A stretch of 64,000 bases of DNA from Thalassia testudinum (GCA_037157565.1 JAZHRO010000063.1:158894501-158958500), one strand, 5' to 3'. Counted from the stretch's first letter, positions 47,492 through 60,240 are shown. Made by a program: numbers and translations. Notes: generated by a model not told the origin, from the sequence alone.

Positions 47492-49190
47492 TGATGTAAA
47501 CATGTTTACACTACTTAAGATGTCTATTTATGCATGTTCTTAAGCATAGAATTGCATTGCATGCTATAAATATTGCATAACATGCATCATCTTCCATTTA
47601 GAGTAGTTTGAATAAAATGGAGGTTAATTGTCTCCTTTTATGTTCATGGACAGGGCAAACTTTTTATCGGGGCCTCAGATCGAAGATCCAACCGTACATA
47701 TGTGATCAGGGCGATGATTGGAGTTCAACGACTCCAAGATCACCCTAATCAGACATCTATAGCATCAGATAGTGACCAGGGAACTCTAGAAGATCAAGGG
47801 CCAAGATGGTGTGAATCCACACTTCAAACGACAAATCCGACTGCACGGATGGATTCGGATCGACAAATGCAGCCTAACGGCACGAAAATCGACTCAATCT
47901 GACACCCGTGGCACCATCTACAACATCCAGAAGATGGACAGCCAAGATGGCACCACGTGGCGCCATCTCAGCCGTCCAACCGACCCTCAAGATTTCCGCT
48001 GCCTCTCCAAAGAAGATCCAACGCGTGATCTGGGCCGTTGGATCTTGATCCAACGGTTGTGGATGTGCGCACCTTAAATCATCCCCACGACCAACTCCCC
48101 TCCAAAGCGCAGCGGGTGAGCGCCTTATCGCGAGGTGCTGGTGCGCGTTCGATTCCTCGCGAGCAGGCGAGCGATGTGGACGAGCGGGTGCGGGTGAGCA
48201 TCGGATCGTCATCGAACGGCTTGTGCGCACCCGATAGCACTCACTCTCTATTAGACACACGGCAAAGATGCGGCATCGCACGCGATGGGGCGCGTAGAGG
48301 AGGTGAGTGGAGGCGTCATCTAAGCCATCCGATCGCTGAGATCGGCTAGACGTGCACGTGCGTTGAACGCGCGGGCAAGCGAGCGGGCGCGCGCGCAGGC
48401 CGCCCACTATGCCCACGTTCGGACCTTTAGCGACGGTTTTATCCGTCACTAAAGGTCCTGAATTAATGTTTTAAGAGTTGTAATGACCAAATTGCCCCCA
48501 CTCCTTGCAACTATAAAAGGAGATCCCCTCCACATGAAATTCTCATTCCTTCCTTCTCTTCTCTACCTCTCCAAAGCTCAAGAGAAGCTTGTCCCATACC
48601 CGGGATGCTCCTCGCGAGATAAAGTCAAATTTTCGTCCCCCTTTCAGAAGCGAATCCTGCGACGACAACGATGTGCTGCTCCGTTCTCATTCCTCCTGCC
48701 TCGATCCCATTCTTCCACTCTGTCCTCCTTCATCCAAGCAGTGTCTCATCCGGCTCGTCCTCCAAGCAATCGTCGAGGAGGATAACTTCTCTCTCCCATT
48801 CTTCTTTACAGCTTTCTAGTGTAGAAGTTTTCTGCTTTCTAATGTACCTGATTTCCCACTTTCCAGTGTAATTCTTATTTGGTTTTATTGTATAAACATT
48901 TTAAATTATTGAATGCATGTTTTCTTTCTTTCTCTCTCTCTCTCTCCCTTTTGTTTTGTCTAATTGTTGTTATGGCTTCATTGTAATTACATCGCCTCAC
49001 TTTTCAAGAAAACAATTCTAAAAAAAATATAATTGTGAATATAGATCGACATAGCCTCCCTGTGTTCAACCTGGGATTTTCATTCCAGTATAAATTTTAT
49101 TTGTTGAACACGAGTTCTTCGCTTTCAAACTACAACGACAGGTTTTTTTCAAAACCAAACACGTTAGCGTAGCAACTCTCACGTTCAACA
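47492..49190 (+). repeat. Element E 3' LTR
   Basis: Starts with TGATGTAAACATGTTTACA, whose last 16 bases are a perfect palindrome. It has a tRNA-like segment (about 48104-48156), a hairpin (48421-48458) and a TATA box (48511-48519). ACTACAACGAC at 49129-49139 complements the first 11 bases of tRNA-Asp. It ends GTTCAACA followed by the atggc target copy. Confidence 0.95.
48511..48519 (+). promoter_or_regulatory. TATA box of element E 3' LTR
   Basis: CTATAAAAG, the same context as at 38506. Confidence 0.7.
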
Positions 49191-49689
49191 ATGGCGGAGG
49201 GTGATGGAGGTGATTTGAGGTGCAATCACCTTAGACAAATGCTCTGTGGAGGTGTGGAGAAGCTTTTGCCTAAGGTGATTGGGTGATTGGAAGGCGAAGG
49301 AGGCAGGTCAGTGAAGATGGTGGTGACGGCAACAGCAGAGATCGAAGGAGATGGAGATAATGAACGGAGCTAAAAAGCTCCCTAAACCTAATTAAGGAGG
49401 AGAGAAGAGAAAGCCCTAACCTAATTTCATAATAGGAAGATGGAGAAAGGTCATTGAAGGTACGTCGGCGTGGAAGGAGGAGTGGTTGCTAGAGCTGAAG
49501 AAGGTGAATTGAGGGCCAAAGCTTCGTGGAAGCAGGGCGAAGAAAACCCCTCTGCCTATTCTACATGGTAGAGGGTGGGGACTTAGGGAAGAAAGATCTG
49601 GTGGTGCATCAGAATCCACCTGCTTGGAGGAAGAAAGAGGGGGAGAACCAGCCAATTGAGCACAAATTCATGCTTGTGGAAGTTCAAGG

Positions 49690-49699
49690 CTTTATATAG
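49690..49699 (-). promoter_or_regulatory. TATA box of element B
   Basis: CTATATAAAG on the minus strand, preceded by the 11-bp-stem hairpin 170-230 bp upstream. Confidence 0.6.
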
Positions 49700-49867
49700 G
49701 GGAGATTGCCAACCCAATTGGGTCAAGAATCGAATGTTTGACTTGCAATTTTGGATGATTTTTGAGCTCGTGAATCTCAATCTCACCGACGTGATTAGCT
49801 TCAAATCAAATCTTGTGGAGATATGCTCATCAAATGCGAAATGATCTCAACATCAATCTTACCAAGT

Positions 49868-49922
49868 TTGGCGAGATTTGGTCTTGATTTGATCAATCAA
49901 TTTGTTGATTGAATCTCGCCAA
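49868..49922 (-). promoter_or_regulatory. Two-level hairpin in element B U3
   Basis: Outer arms TTGGCGAGATT and AATCTCGCCAA pair perfectly (11 bp). Within the loop CAATCAA and TTGATTG pair around TTTG. Confidence 0.65.
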
Positions 49923-50648
49923 TGGTGGGTTTCCATTGTTGCTGCTCTTGCTACATTCAAACAACGAAGAAGGCTGATGTCATTGTGACGTCAGCCAAGG
50001 GTATGGTTGTAAGAGGAAACAAAAGGTAGGGGTTTTAATGTAATAAATAGAGACAACTAAGCTAAAATGCAAATTAAGTCAAGATGAACTCTAGTTGGGC
50101 TCAAACTTTAAGGGTAACCTAATTTTGACCCAAGGAATCTAATGGTGACTTTAAATTTGGGTTTTGACAAAGTTTGATTAGGTAATTTACACTATAGCCC
50201 AAAATGCACTAATTTCCCACCTCAGTCTCTATTTTTGGTCAAAATGAGTTTATTTGGTCAAAGTGAAAGTTCCAAACCTCATAGAATATTTTTCAATGAT
50301 TTTTAAGAGGCTTATACTACATTTATTTCAGCCAGAACCTATCCAATTGAAGTGAAGCTATAATTAGGATTTTTATTACTAAATTAATCCTTAATTCTCA
50401 GAAAATCTTAATTCAGTAAGTTCAAGCCCACTTCTTGGGAATTTAAGTTCATTTGACCATATATTAAGCACTGATTAACCTCTTAGTTAATTTGCATTTG
50501 TGATTGCACGTTAAAATAATAAAATTGACTCAATTTCTTTTCTTCTCAAATTCTCCTCAGAACTAAATGACGCTCTTCTAATGATTATTAAGGAGCTTTT
50601 GGTTAAATTAAGTTAGTTATGACAGATGATGGTGTTACCAGCAGTGTG

Positions 50649-53131
50649 TAAGCCAGTAGACGGATCCTTCAGGTGCATTTCTGCGTAGAGGATGTACCGA
50701 ATACCTTGCTTTTGTGACAACCACGCCTAAAGAAATGTCTGGGGTACAAAGTGTCCCCATCGTACGAGAATATCTGGATGTGTTCTCGAATGACCTTCCC
50801 AGCTTACTCCTAAGCATGAGATTGAGTTTGAGATTTCGTTGATTCCTAGCATTGGCTAAATTTCTATTACGCCATATCAGATGGTTCCTGCCAAGCTAAG
50901 GGAGCTCAAGTCCGAGCTGTAAGAATTATTAGAGAAGGGATTCATCAGACCCAATGTCTCTCTATGGGGAGCCCCAGTGTTTTTTGTGAAGAAGGATGGT
51001 ACCTTACAGTTATGCACCAATTACCAATAGTTGAATAAGGTAACCATCAAGAATCAATACCCACTACCACGATTCAATGACTTATTTAATCATTTACGTG
51101 GTGCAACGGTATTCTCGAAGATTGACTTATGATCAGGGTATCATCAGATGAGGATTAAGGAATCAGATGGACCCAAGACTACTTTCAGGACACATTATGG
51201 GCACTACGAGTTCTTGGTTATGCCTTTCAACCTAACAAATGCCCCAACTGTCTTTATGGATCTGATGAACAGAGTTTTCCACCCTTACTTGGATTGATTT
51301 ATGGTGGTTTTTATAGATGATTTTCTTGTCTACTCCTAGGACCAATCTCAGCATGAGTAGCATCTTCGCACAATCCTAAATACCTTGAGACAACATCAAT
51401 TGTATGCGAAGTTCAGCAAATGCAAATTCTAGCTAGATCAGGTCACATTCCTAGGACAAGTGATATCTGGAGCAAGCATCTCAATGGACCCTGCCAAGGT
51501 TAAGGCAATATTGAAGTAGGAACGACTGAAGTCAATATCTAAGATACGTAGCTTTTTGGGATTAGTAGGTTACTATAGACACTTTATCAGGGGATTTTCA
51601 CATTTATCCTTACCAATGACACAGCTAACATAGAAGGACATACCTTTTTCCTAGACAGATGAGTGTAAGGATAACTTCCAAACGTTGAAGGAGAAACTAA
51701 CCACAACACCCATGCTTGCTATTCCTGATAGTGATGTTGGATTCCTAGTATATACAGATGCTTCACATCAAGGGTTGGGTAGCATGCTAATGTAGCATGG
51801 ACATGTACTCACCTATGCCTCTAGGTAATTGAAGGCACATGAGCACAACTACCCTACTCATGATCTAGAGCTGGCGACAATCGTCTTTGCTCTAAAGATC
51901 TGGCGGCATTAGTTATATGGGGAGACGTTTAAGATTCATATAGATCATAAGAGCTTGAAATATTTGTTTGATCTGTAGGAATTGAACCTAAGACAGCGAC
52001 AATAGTTGGAGTTCCTTAAGGACTATGACTATACCATTATGTACCATCCAGGGAAGATGAATGTAGTGGGTGATGCATTGAGTAGGAAGTCCCCAGCTAG
52101 ATTGACCAGCCTATAGGCTCAAAGATGGAGCTAAATGCTTGAGGTTAGTGCTTGGACACCTCAAGAGATGAGAGGATACTTAGGGAAAGTCATACTGATG
52201 AGACAATTACGCCTACAGCTTATTGATAGAGTTTTGGAGGGGCAGAAGACAAACCCAAAGGCACAAGGTATCTATGATCAGGTTCTAATCGAAGATTCTG
52301 GGGACTTTACTTAGTGGATGGGGTGTTGAGATTTCTTGGACGACTTTGTGTTCCTCATGATGGTGCACTTCAAAGAGACTTACCAACTAAAGGCCATTGT
52401 ACGTGGCTGACCATTCATCTTGGGAATAACAAGATGTATCACGACATAAGGAGAGACTTCTGGTGGCGTGGGATGAAGAAAGATGTTGGAGAATACGTTA
52501 AAAAGTGTTTGGTGTGCCAACAGGTGAATGTCGAGCATCAGAGGCCTACAGATACACTCCAGTGCCTTCCTATGCCTGAATGGAAGTGAGAGAGCGTCAC
52601 TATGATCTGGTGGTTGAGCTACCACTTGCTTAGAGGGGCCACAATGCCATGTTGGTGATCATTGACAGACTGACAAAGGCTGCATGATTCTTGCCGATTT
52701 GGGTTACTTATGGTCCTGCACAGTTGGCAGAGTTATATGTTTGGGAGATCGTGCGCCTTTATGGAGTTCCCAAGGAGATAATATCGGACAGAAATTCCAG
52801 GTTAACCTCCCAGTTCTAGGAAGGGTTGCAGCAAGCTCTAGGGACTCAGTTGAGGTTCAGTACAATCTAACACCCTCAGATGGATGGATAGTCAAAGTGT
52901 ACAATTTGGACCCTCTAGGATCTACAGTGAGCCTATATTCTAGAATGGACAGGCTCATGGGAGGATCACCTACCCTCTGTGGAATTCACATATAATAACA
53001 ACAACAACCCAAGTATACATATGGCTCCATATGAGGCACTTTACGGATGAAACTGTATGTCTCCTTTGTTTTGGATGGAGGTGGGAGCAAAGTGGGAGGT
53101 TGTTCCAAAGCTGATTCGACAGAGCCAGCGT
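50649..53131 (+). pseudogene. Element K: Tekay-like chromovirus pol remnant
   Basis: A Ty3/gypsy pol of a lineage different from the Athila copies. Visible pieces: reverse transcriptase (about 50980-51480: [47 protein letters not shown]), RNase H (about 51690-52090: YTDASHQGLGSMLM, EHNYPTHDLELATIVFALK, NVVGDALSRKSP) and the integrase finger (about 52380-52590: KMYHDIRRDFWWRGMKKDV, CLVCQQVNVEHQRP). The integrase core that follows is badly broken. Stops are frequent. Both sides are cut by Athila-type LTRs (B ends at 50643, F starts at 53132), so LTRs and any chromodomain are not seen. This is probably the oldest layer in the window. Confidence 0.85.
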
Positions 53132-53966
53132 TGAGAATCGTAAAATGGGGATTTGATTAGAAACACGTCGTAATATAGTGCGAATCACGACTCAAACAAA
53201 AATTAATAAAGAGACGATGAGTCCTGGTCAATCTCAAGGAGGTACATAATAGCGAAATTGATTCTTAATTTTTCTTCTTTTTGCTTGCTTAAAATTGTAT
53301 GCTAGTTTCAAGACTGCAAATGTAAGTTTCGCTAGTCATGTTGCTAACCCTTACTATGTGTGCGTGGGTCAAATAAACGATAAATGTGAAGGTGTGGGTA
53401 CTTGTGCGCACGATTCTTTCACAATGGCTATTAACAGAAAACGCATCAATCACAAGATCATTTATGTTTTCAGGAATTGAAATCTTGATTGCAATAAAGA
53501 TATGAAGCAGATAGTAGGCAACTTGTGATTTTATTTCCTCAAAATAGTGTCATTACAATCATTTCTAGAGGAATGTTTGTACATGGAAATTAAAAATACT
53601 AATTCTAGCTAACATAAAAGATATGAATGCATGGATCTTAAGAAGATTATGCATGCATTCTTAGAGAGAGTTCTACTACTATTACGAGCAAGAAAATAAT
53701 GCAAGAATTTAACTATGAAGAACAATAAATCTATGCTACTATAAATTAGGCCATTGGAGGTGGTCTCCAATGGCCCTGTGGCTAGAGGTGCTAGAAGGGA
53801 AGTGAGGGATGGCCAAGGTGGTTGGCAAACCTCTTCAAAAGGTGGTGGAAGGCTTCTTGTATCTTGGACGTGAAGGTGATGGTGCTTGATGATGGAGGAG
53901 CTTGCCTATGGGGTTGGAAGTGGAGATGGCATCAAAGATGGGATCTTTTGGCCATCCAAGGAGAGT

Positions 53967-53976
53967 CTTATATAGA
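53967..53976 (-). promoter_or_regulatory. TATA box of element F
   Basis: TCTATATAAG on the minus strand. Confidence 0.6.
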
Positions 53977-54433
53977 CTTTGGGTTGGCTCATCTAGAAAA
54001 ATGTGGAATTCTCTAGAAGAGCCTCCAACTTAGCATCAAGATGGCATGAGGAGTGGTCTTCTTAGATCCACCATTTGTGGATCTAAGAATGGACTATGTG
54101 TGTTTTCTATTTTTCGGATTCAAAGCTGGCGCCACTTGGAAGAGTGCACACCACTTGAAGAAGATTCTAGAGGGCTCTAGAGTTGACGACCTCTTGATGG
54201 TGTTGTGGGTGCATTGGGTTAGGTCTAGGTTGGTCTAAATGGTAAGTCTAGTTAGGTTTCTAAATTAGGTTCATACAACCTATGGCTAAAGTGATTGATC
54301 TAATTAAATTTAACCAAGTTTATTTGGATCAATATGTGTGTAATTGAGAGAGAGAGTTCTCAATTAGGTTGGGCTTGAGTCAATTGGATTTTCACTAAGT
54401 CCAATTAGACTTGTGTTGGTTGAAATTTGAGCT

Positions 54434-54458
54434 CAATTGGACTCTATGAGTCCAATTG
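54434..54458. repeat. Perfect hairpin in element F LTR
   Basis: CAATTGGACTC and GAGTCCAATTG around TAT, 11 bp of perfect pairing, in a region with many GTCCAATTGA-like words (about 54360-54500). Confidence 0.75.
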
Positions 54459-55366
54459 ACTAGGTGAAGTGTAATTGACTTAGATCCAAGTCAATTGGGC
54501 TTAGTGAAAACCTAATTAGATTCTTGGGAGGGTTTTAGGGTAGTGTACTAGGCTTAGGATACCTTAATTCAGGTTTCCTATGGTGTAGGATTGGGTTTAG
54601 GGTCCTTAGGAATCAAGATCTAAGCTTGAATCCAAAAACAGCATCTGGAGAGGGGTTCCAAATGTCTGATGTTAAGATTAGACGACTTATACTTCAAAAT
54701 CAAAAGTCTGAGTCTCTAGTATGGACATCTAATTCTAAATCATTGTGAAGTCTAGGTTCTATTTTGTGTTTCTATAGAAATTGGACATCTGACACCTTGT
54801 CTGGACATCCAATTTTGCACTAGATTGGGTTCTAAGTTTTGCGGGTCGAACCTAAGGAGCCTAGATGTCCAACATCCTACCTAGACGTCCAGAGGCGGGC
54901 AAGAATGTGGGTTTTGAGATATTCTAGGCTAAGGTGACCTAATGTAAGGGTGGTTAAGACTTTAGAAGGTATCTAGGGTTGTCCTAAAGTTAGGGATAAG
55001 TGTGGGAATGTGCTATGTTCTTCATAATTTAACTCAAACATTAAAATCCTACAAGTAATGTAGTATACCTCTTCCCTACATTATGTCTTCATCTTGAGAG
55101 GCTTTATTCCAAGGCTTCTACTTCAGCTCTGCTGCAACTCTAGCTTTTTCCCTGCTTTAGATCTAGCTTCAGGCCATCTCCTGAGCTTTTATTATCTACA
55201 ACCCAAATAATATACTAATCAGTACATTATTATAGCATTATTTCATGATTATCTAAGTAGAGCAGGAGAGATGCAATGTATGCTACTAATGCATGAATTA
55301 TACTGCAATTATGCTAAGTTCTAACTCAATTCAGGTCTTTTAAGATTTATGATTGTTGCACAATCA

Positions 55367-57130
55367 TACCACCATGTCTAAATCTTGTTAGTCCTTAGCA
55401 AATGCAAAACTAAGTTATCTACAAGTGGGTCCCTAGAGGACTAATTATTTTTATCAAGTGTAAAACTAGAGATTCTTTGTCTTTTCATTTTCATCCGAGA
55501 ATCTAGAAATCCAGACAATTTTGGAAGTGTAGTTATGTATCTTATGCAATGGATTCGAGTGAAAAGCCGATCCACTTCTAAAGCCTATACTTTACCCCTA
55601 GTAAAATTCTATCGGAATAGGCAAACTTCTTCCCTCGAGGTGTAACAAAATATTCTATAATTTCCACCTTGGCTTTTAGATTAGGTGGAAGATGTTTGAG
55701 TCAAGTGGGTTTGTATTTGGTGGCTCATACTCATTTGGAGCTACATATAGACTAGTACTACAGAATCTAGATTTCCAAGCTATCAAATAACTCAACTCAG
55801 AGAGAAGCAGGAAAACTATGCTCTCTTTGGTTCGTTTGTACTTACTCTCTCTTTTCACTTTTCTCTTATTTTCTTTTTATGTTCACGAACTCACAATCTA
55901 ACCAGATTTACAAGTATAATCCATATTCGGTGATCTCACATGGCATTAATGCTTAAATAGAGTTCTGATAACCCTAAAACTAAGTCAAAATTTTTTAACT
56001 AGTATTTAGGCGGTTAGAAATACAAAAGAAGTAGGTTAAGGCCGTATTTGGTAGATCGTAAATGTGGTAGGTAATGTTGCCTCAATGCAATTGAAATAAA
56101 CACTAAACACACTTTTAAACTCTTTTCTTTTTGCATTTTCTAAAATTTTTTCTCTTTTTTTTTCTATATATATTTTTTTATTCTTTTTCCTTGTTTTTCT
56201 TCTTTCTTTTTTCATATCAACAAGATGCAATACAACACACGACATACGCGAATTTTATTCAGGAGGCATTATTGGGGATTGATGGTGTTCAAAAGGATAT
56301 CGGGTGGCTTATTGGTGGAAGTGCCTACTCTCAGCACTGGGAAAGGGATGGATAGGACGGCGTATTTTTTGACCTTGATATCACTACCCTCCTTCAACCG
56401 AGGATTCCATAAAGGACGGTTGTAACTATCCACCTAAGTCCTAGTTTTATTAGAACTCGATCTCTACGTATTTGCCTTATTTGGTGACTCTCAAAATTCA
56501 CACAAAGTTCATACGTAGGAACCGAGAGCGAAAACTATGCCTAACTTCAAGTATCATTACCTAATTATCCAAAAATTAAAATTTCTTGCACTAGTCTTAG
56601 AGCACCAATAACACTCTACTCTCACCTCACAACTATTTGGTGGATCTTCTAGAAGAAGGTTTGCCTGACTCCCTAACCACTATCCAGGGGTTCAGGAAAA
56701 GAAGCACTACTTCTTCTTGACAAACTACAAACGTTTCTCGATCTTCACAGTGAATCCATTACAAAATCTACATGTGAGTGTGAAAATTGTACTGGATTCT
56801 AGATTATAGGAATCAACTAAAGAATAAGATCCCTAATAAAACCTCCTGATAAAAATCTTTATTCATGGATGCAATATATATAAAGATGTTGTATACAATT
56901 AACCTCTTATGATTTGCACTTCAATATTGTTCCCTTATCGAGCTACATTCAGCTTACTCGTAATTCAGAACAAAATGAGCAAACGAGTCGGAAGTGGCTG
57001 TTGCAGACGATTTCTAGCTCCAATGCGAGCATTGGAGCTGGAGTCGGTTCTTAAATTATGGACTCTAAAGTACAATTATCATGATGCTTTGAGGTTTTCT
57101 ACGTGTTGGCATAAAAATTTTTTAGTTTAA
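55367..57130 (-). other. Element F polypurine tract and non-coding tail
   Basis: The polypurine tract (taccaccatg on the plus strand) is weak and the adjacent hairpin is decayed (55384-55403). No protein frame is supported. A T-rich stretch lies at 56140-56215. Confidence 0.6.
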
Positions 57131-58858
57131 TGTATACTACCTGATCGCGAGGTTTTTCGCTTGCAAAAATAATGTCAAAAAAATATGTCATCGCAATATG
57201 TAATGTGGTGGAAAAAACCCTTGATCAAAGTTACTAAAATACTGAAATAATACCATACTTCAGGTTGTATCATGGGGAGACATAGAATCAATAAGATCAC
57301 CAATAGTCATGTTCAAGAAAAATAAATTGCCATTGATATAATGCATCATGGGAGGAAAGAAAACAAAACACATTAACTAATAATTCCAATCCTTCAATGT
57401 TGTCACAAATAACCAAGAACAGAAGGGCCTCCCACAAATTTCCTGTAATAAAATAATCAATATCAAAATCCCATTCTTTGGCAATGGCAATCAATGTAAT
57501 TTTTAATTTAGCCAAAAATAGAGGATTCGCTACCGTGGAGGAGAGGATGCACATGGAGGAGGAGAGGACGGTCGGCCTTGCCGTGCTTGGGGGAGGTTGG
57601 CATTGTCAAGAGCTTCGTGTCGGAGATCGCACCGAGGAAAACGATGACCAGTGGCGGCCGACCGGTGGGAAGGTTGGCCGACGGTGGTGCATGGCCGCGG
57701 GGGTGTTGTCAGGCATGGTGAGGTCATAGAGCTGCTGTCGAGGGAGAGGTTGTTGCTCCGGTGACGTTGGCGGAGAAGATGGTGGCCGGGAGGGCTAGCT
57801 GCAAGTAGGAGATGACTGGACGGTTGATGGGTTCTTCTTCCCTGTTGGTGGTGAAGAAGGAGGATGGAGTATCGCGGTTGGTGGTCCTTGTTGGTGCGTG
57901 TGGTCGTAAGGAGGAGGTGCAGTGGGGAGATCAGCACGATCACTGGAGTTGTTGTCGTGGAGGTGCTCTGCTGCCATTGCCGAGCGGGAGAGAGGTTGAC
58001 GCAGTCGAGGGCAGAGTGAAGAGGAGCCGAGAGAGGTCGTGGTCGTGCCTCGCGTCGAAGAAAGACGATGCGGAGGATGTCAACGCGAAGTGCATCCTGC
58101 TATGATGCACGGAGGAGATGCGATGGAGGCACACGCGGTAGCGGACACAGTGGTGAGACTAGACGGGGTCGACGAGGATGCTCTCAGTTGGTGCAAGGAG
58201 GTCGTGGACACAGCGAGGGGCGCAGTGGACATGGTCTCTGCGCATGCAGAGAGGTAGAGGGAAGAAGAATGAAGGTGAGGTGGCGGCTTGCGGTGGTGGT
58301 CATGATGCAAGGTGAGGGTGTTGGCGGTGTCGATGGAGGCTCGCGGTTGTGGATGGGTGGGTGGTGAGGGGAAGGAGATGGAGGCCATTTTTCTTTCTTT
58401 ATTTTTTTTTCCTAGGGAAGCCGCCCCTCTTTGTCATTCCTTCCCTGTTAAATAAGGAGAAAATGAGAGAACGAGAGAGAGAGTCAGAGAAGGAAAGAAA
58501 CAATCATCAACCGTGATTTAGTGTTGCCATTTGAGGGAGAGAGACATAAGGAATCAAAGAGATTTTAGGGCAAATAAGGAAGGGATTAAGAGATGCCAAA
58601 AAATGATTCTTTTGCCAAATTTTACCAAGATAACATAAAAGTCCCACAATGTAACATCTCAAATCTATATTTGATGTGAAGTCCTTGCCTTTAAAGTGAA
58701 TACTCAGTTCTTTCACATAAATATTCTAGTAATTAATGCATGAAATGATACATTCAAAGCTTTCACATTTTGTCATTATCAGCATGCCTTAGATTAAATT
58801 ATGATCCAAATAATTCAATACTTAAGCACTAAATTAGTCCACTCAAGTGGACCCATCA
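57131..58858 (-). repeat. Element G 3' LTR (about 1.7 kb, left edge approximate)
   Basis: The right end (acccatca) abuts a polypurine-like tract. A 7-bp hairpin (GTCCACT, CA, AGTGGAC) lies at 58837-58852. The 57530-58380 part is GC-rich, like U3/R of A. The PBS-side words are decayed (tcgcaatatg near 57190, ggttgtatcatgg near 57263). No clear TATA box was found. Confidence 0.6.
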
Positions 58859-60240
58859 AATACACCGATGCCTAAGTTTTGCTAGTCCCGAGCAAAATCA
58901 CATGAACCAGACCGAGTCTCCAGGCCAGATTTTACCGTCAGGATGCCTTATCGTACCATACTCTAGAAATTAGATTAAAATACCAACTATAGGCCTAAAG
59001 GTACTCAAGTACCAGCCAAGATACAGACCTGACCAGCCTCAGTCTTGAGTCCGCCGCAAAGGTTTCTAAGGCCTACAAAACCTGCCCAGAGGTTCGTTGA
59101 CCCCAACGGTTAAAACACCCGTGCATATGTGTAGAAAGGTTAGGTTCAGTTTTGCCAGTGCATTTTTAGTAAGAGAGAGGGAGAAATATTATTTTGAGAG
59201 TTTTCTCTCTTTCTTTTTAAATTCCCCTAGACTTAACATTGGATCGGCCCTAAACACGATCTATATCAGATTCCTTGTCCCCACCATCAATCCTCACAGG
59301 GTCCCTGGCAATCGATGCTTCGAGATAACACCACACATGGCAACCCCTAGAACCCTGGCTTTCAACACTTCGGGATAGTGCCACCCATGGCATTCTGTAG
59401 CTAAATTCAGACCCTGGCAATCAACATTTCAAGATAATGCCGCCTACGGCATCTGAACCAGCACAAGATGCTTCTGTGCCCCCAGTAGGATATTTAGATA
59501 TCCTAAGAGACAAGCATCGAGGAGACGATATGTTATAACGCATCTTCGAGGGGCTTATTTTACATTCCTCCTCTCCACGTCGGGAACTCATCCAATCAAC
59601 TTGTGTCTTCAAACCACTCCTAAGTCAACTTTTTGGGAAAACATTTTCAAAATAGACACTTTTTTTGTATTATTCTTTGTTATGCACACTGAACCAGACC
59701 AATGTGTGATTTTTGGGCGCTCAGGTTACCAAGTTCCGCAAACCAAAGGGTAGGCAACGGGGCCAAATACTCCCTAAGCCTTAGACTTAATACATCAGCC
59801 TCGCAACTCCCTCAACCTCTTGAGGAATAGTCCATATCTTAACAAATACATGAGTGTTTAGGCCCTAAAATAGACCCAGAAGGCCTAAAGTCGACATCCC
59901 TCACTTATCTCCTTTTCTTTAGTACTTTAGGACTTAATTCATCATCCGATCTAGCCCGAAACTTAGGTGACTCTTTCATAATCACATGCTGGGACTAACA
60001 TGATTTTTCCTTGCCTATCTTTTTCTTCTGGCTCTTTCCTTTTCATCTCTCTTCTTCTTCTCTCTCTTTTTTTTTTAAAAAAACAAAAAAACAAAACTAA
60101 AGTCCTAATTATGCATGCAAAATATGTATAAATGCTATAAGCAACCTCAAGTTATACCCCCCCATGCCTAGATCTGACAATGTCCTCATTGGAAAGCCAA
60201 AATAAGGAAAGACACAACCTAAGGTGGCAAGCAGTTGGAG
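58859..60240 (-). other. Element G non-coding tail
   Basis: Contains the polypurine-adjacent hairpin (58877-58897, arms TTTTGCT and AGCAAAA), tandem units (about 59300-59450), a perfect hairpin (about 59486-59505, TAGGATAT and ATATCCTA), and an internal polypurine tract (60154-60170). No env-like frame. Confidence 0.75.
60154..60170 (-). other. Element G internal polypurine tract
   Basis: TAGGCATGGGGGGGTAT on the minus strand, about 75 bp after the pol stop (60241). Confidence 0.7.

Larger units (their letters stand above)
37490..49190 (+). mobile_element. Element E: decayed Athila-type element on the plus strand
   Basis: LTRs 37490-39187 and 47492-49190 (1.70 kb each) with TG and CA ends, perfect atggc target copies (37485-37489 and 49191-49195), a variant primer site, a gag-pol relic, a tail and a polypurine tract. 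It lies inside B's 5' LTR. The LTRs differ at roughly 6% of the first 230 bp. J (62653 onward) is an LTR of the same family. Confidence 0.95.
12252..50643 (-). mobile_element. Element B: old Athila-type element split by C, D and E
   Basis: Reassembled from its parts on the minus strand: 5' LTR (50643-49196 and 37489-36628, split by E), primer site (36623-36606), leader (36605-36592, then 17725-16888 and 13262-13070, split by D and C), and a gag piece (13069-12252). Protease, polymerase and the 3' LTR are not in the window. The pieces join correctly once each insert and one copy of its target duplication is removed, which is the evidence that they are one element. B appears older than C, D and E because it hosts all three. 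Confidence 0.8.
49196..50643 (-). repeat. Element B 5' LTR, U3-side part
   Basis: Continues from 37489 after removal of E. The U3 terminus is TGCTGGTAACACCATCA (50643-50627). A TATA box lies at 49699-49690 and a hairpin at 49868-49922. The whole LTR without E is about 2.31 kb. Confidence 0.8.
53132..55366 (-). repeat. Element F 3' LTR (2,235 bp)
   Basis: Starts tgagaatcgt and ends with the perfect inverted repeat TGATTGT-TGC-ACAATCA (55350-55366). It carries a TATA box (53967-53976), a perfect hairpin (54434-54458) and a cluster of GGACATC words (about 54660-54900). Confidence 0.8.
53132..57130 (-). mobile_element. Element F: Athila-type remnant (LTR and 3' tail)
   Basis: A 3' LTR (53132-55366) followed on its inner side by a polypurine tract and a non-coding tail whose far end (about 56990-57050) matches the end of the tail of A just before pol (about 2040-2095). 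Gag and pol are missing: G's LTR begins where pol should start. Confidence 0.75.

Noticed and set aside
57500..58390. A host gene in the GC-rich part of G's LTR
   Set aside because: Overlapping frames on both strands are short and low-complexity, and the region behaves like U3/R of the other LTRs. No intron or domain signal.
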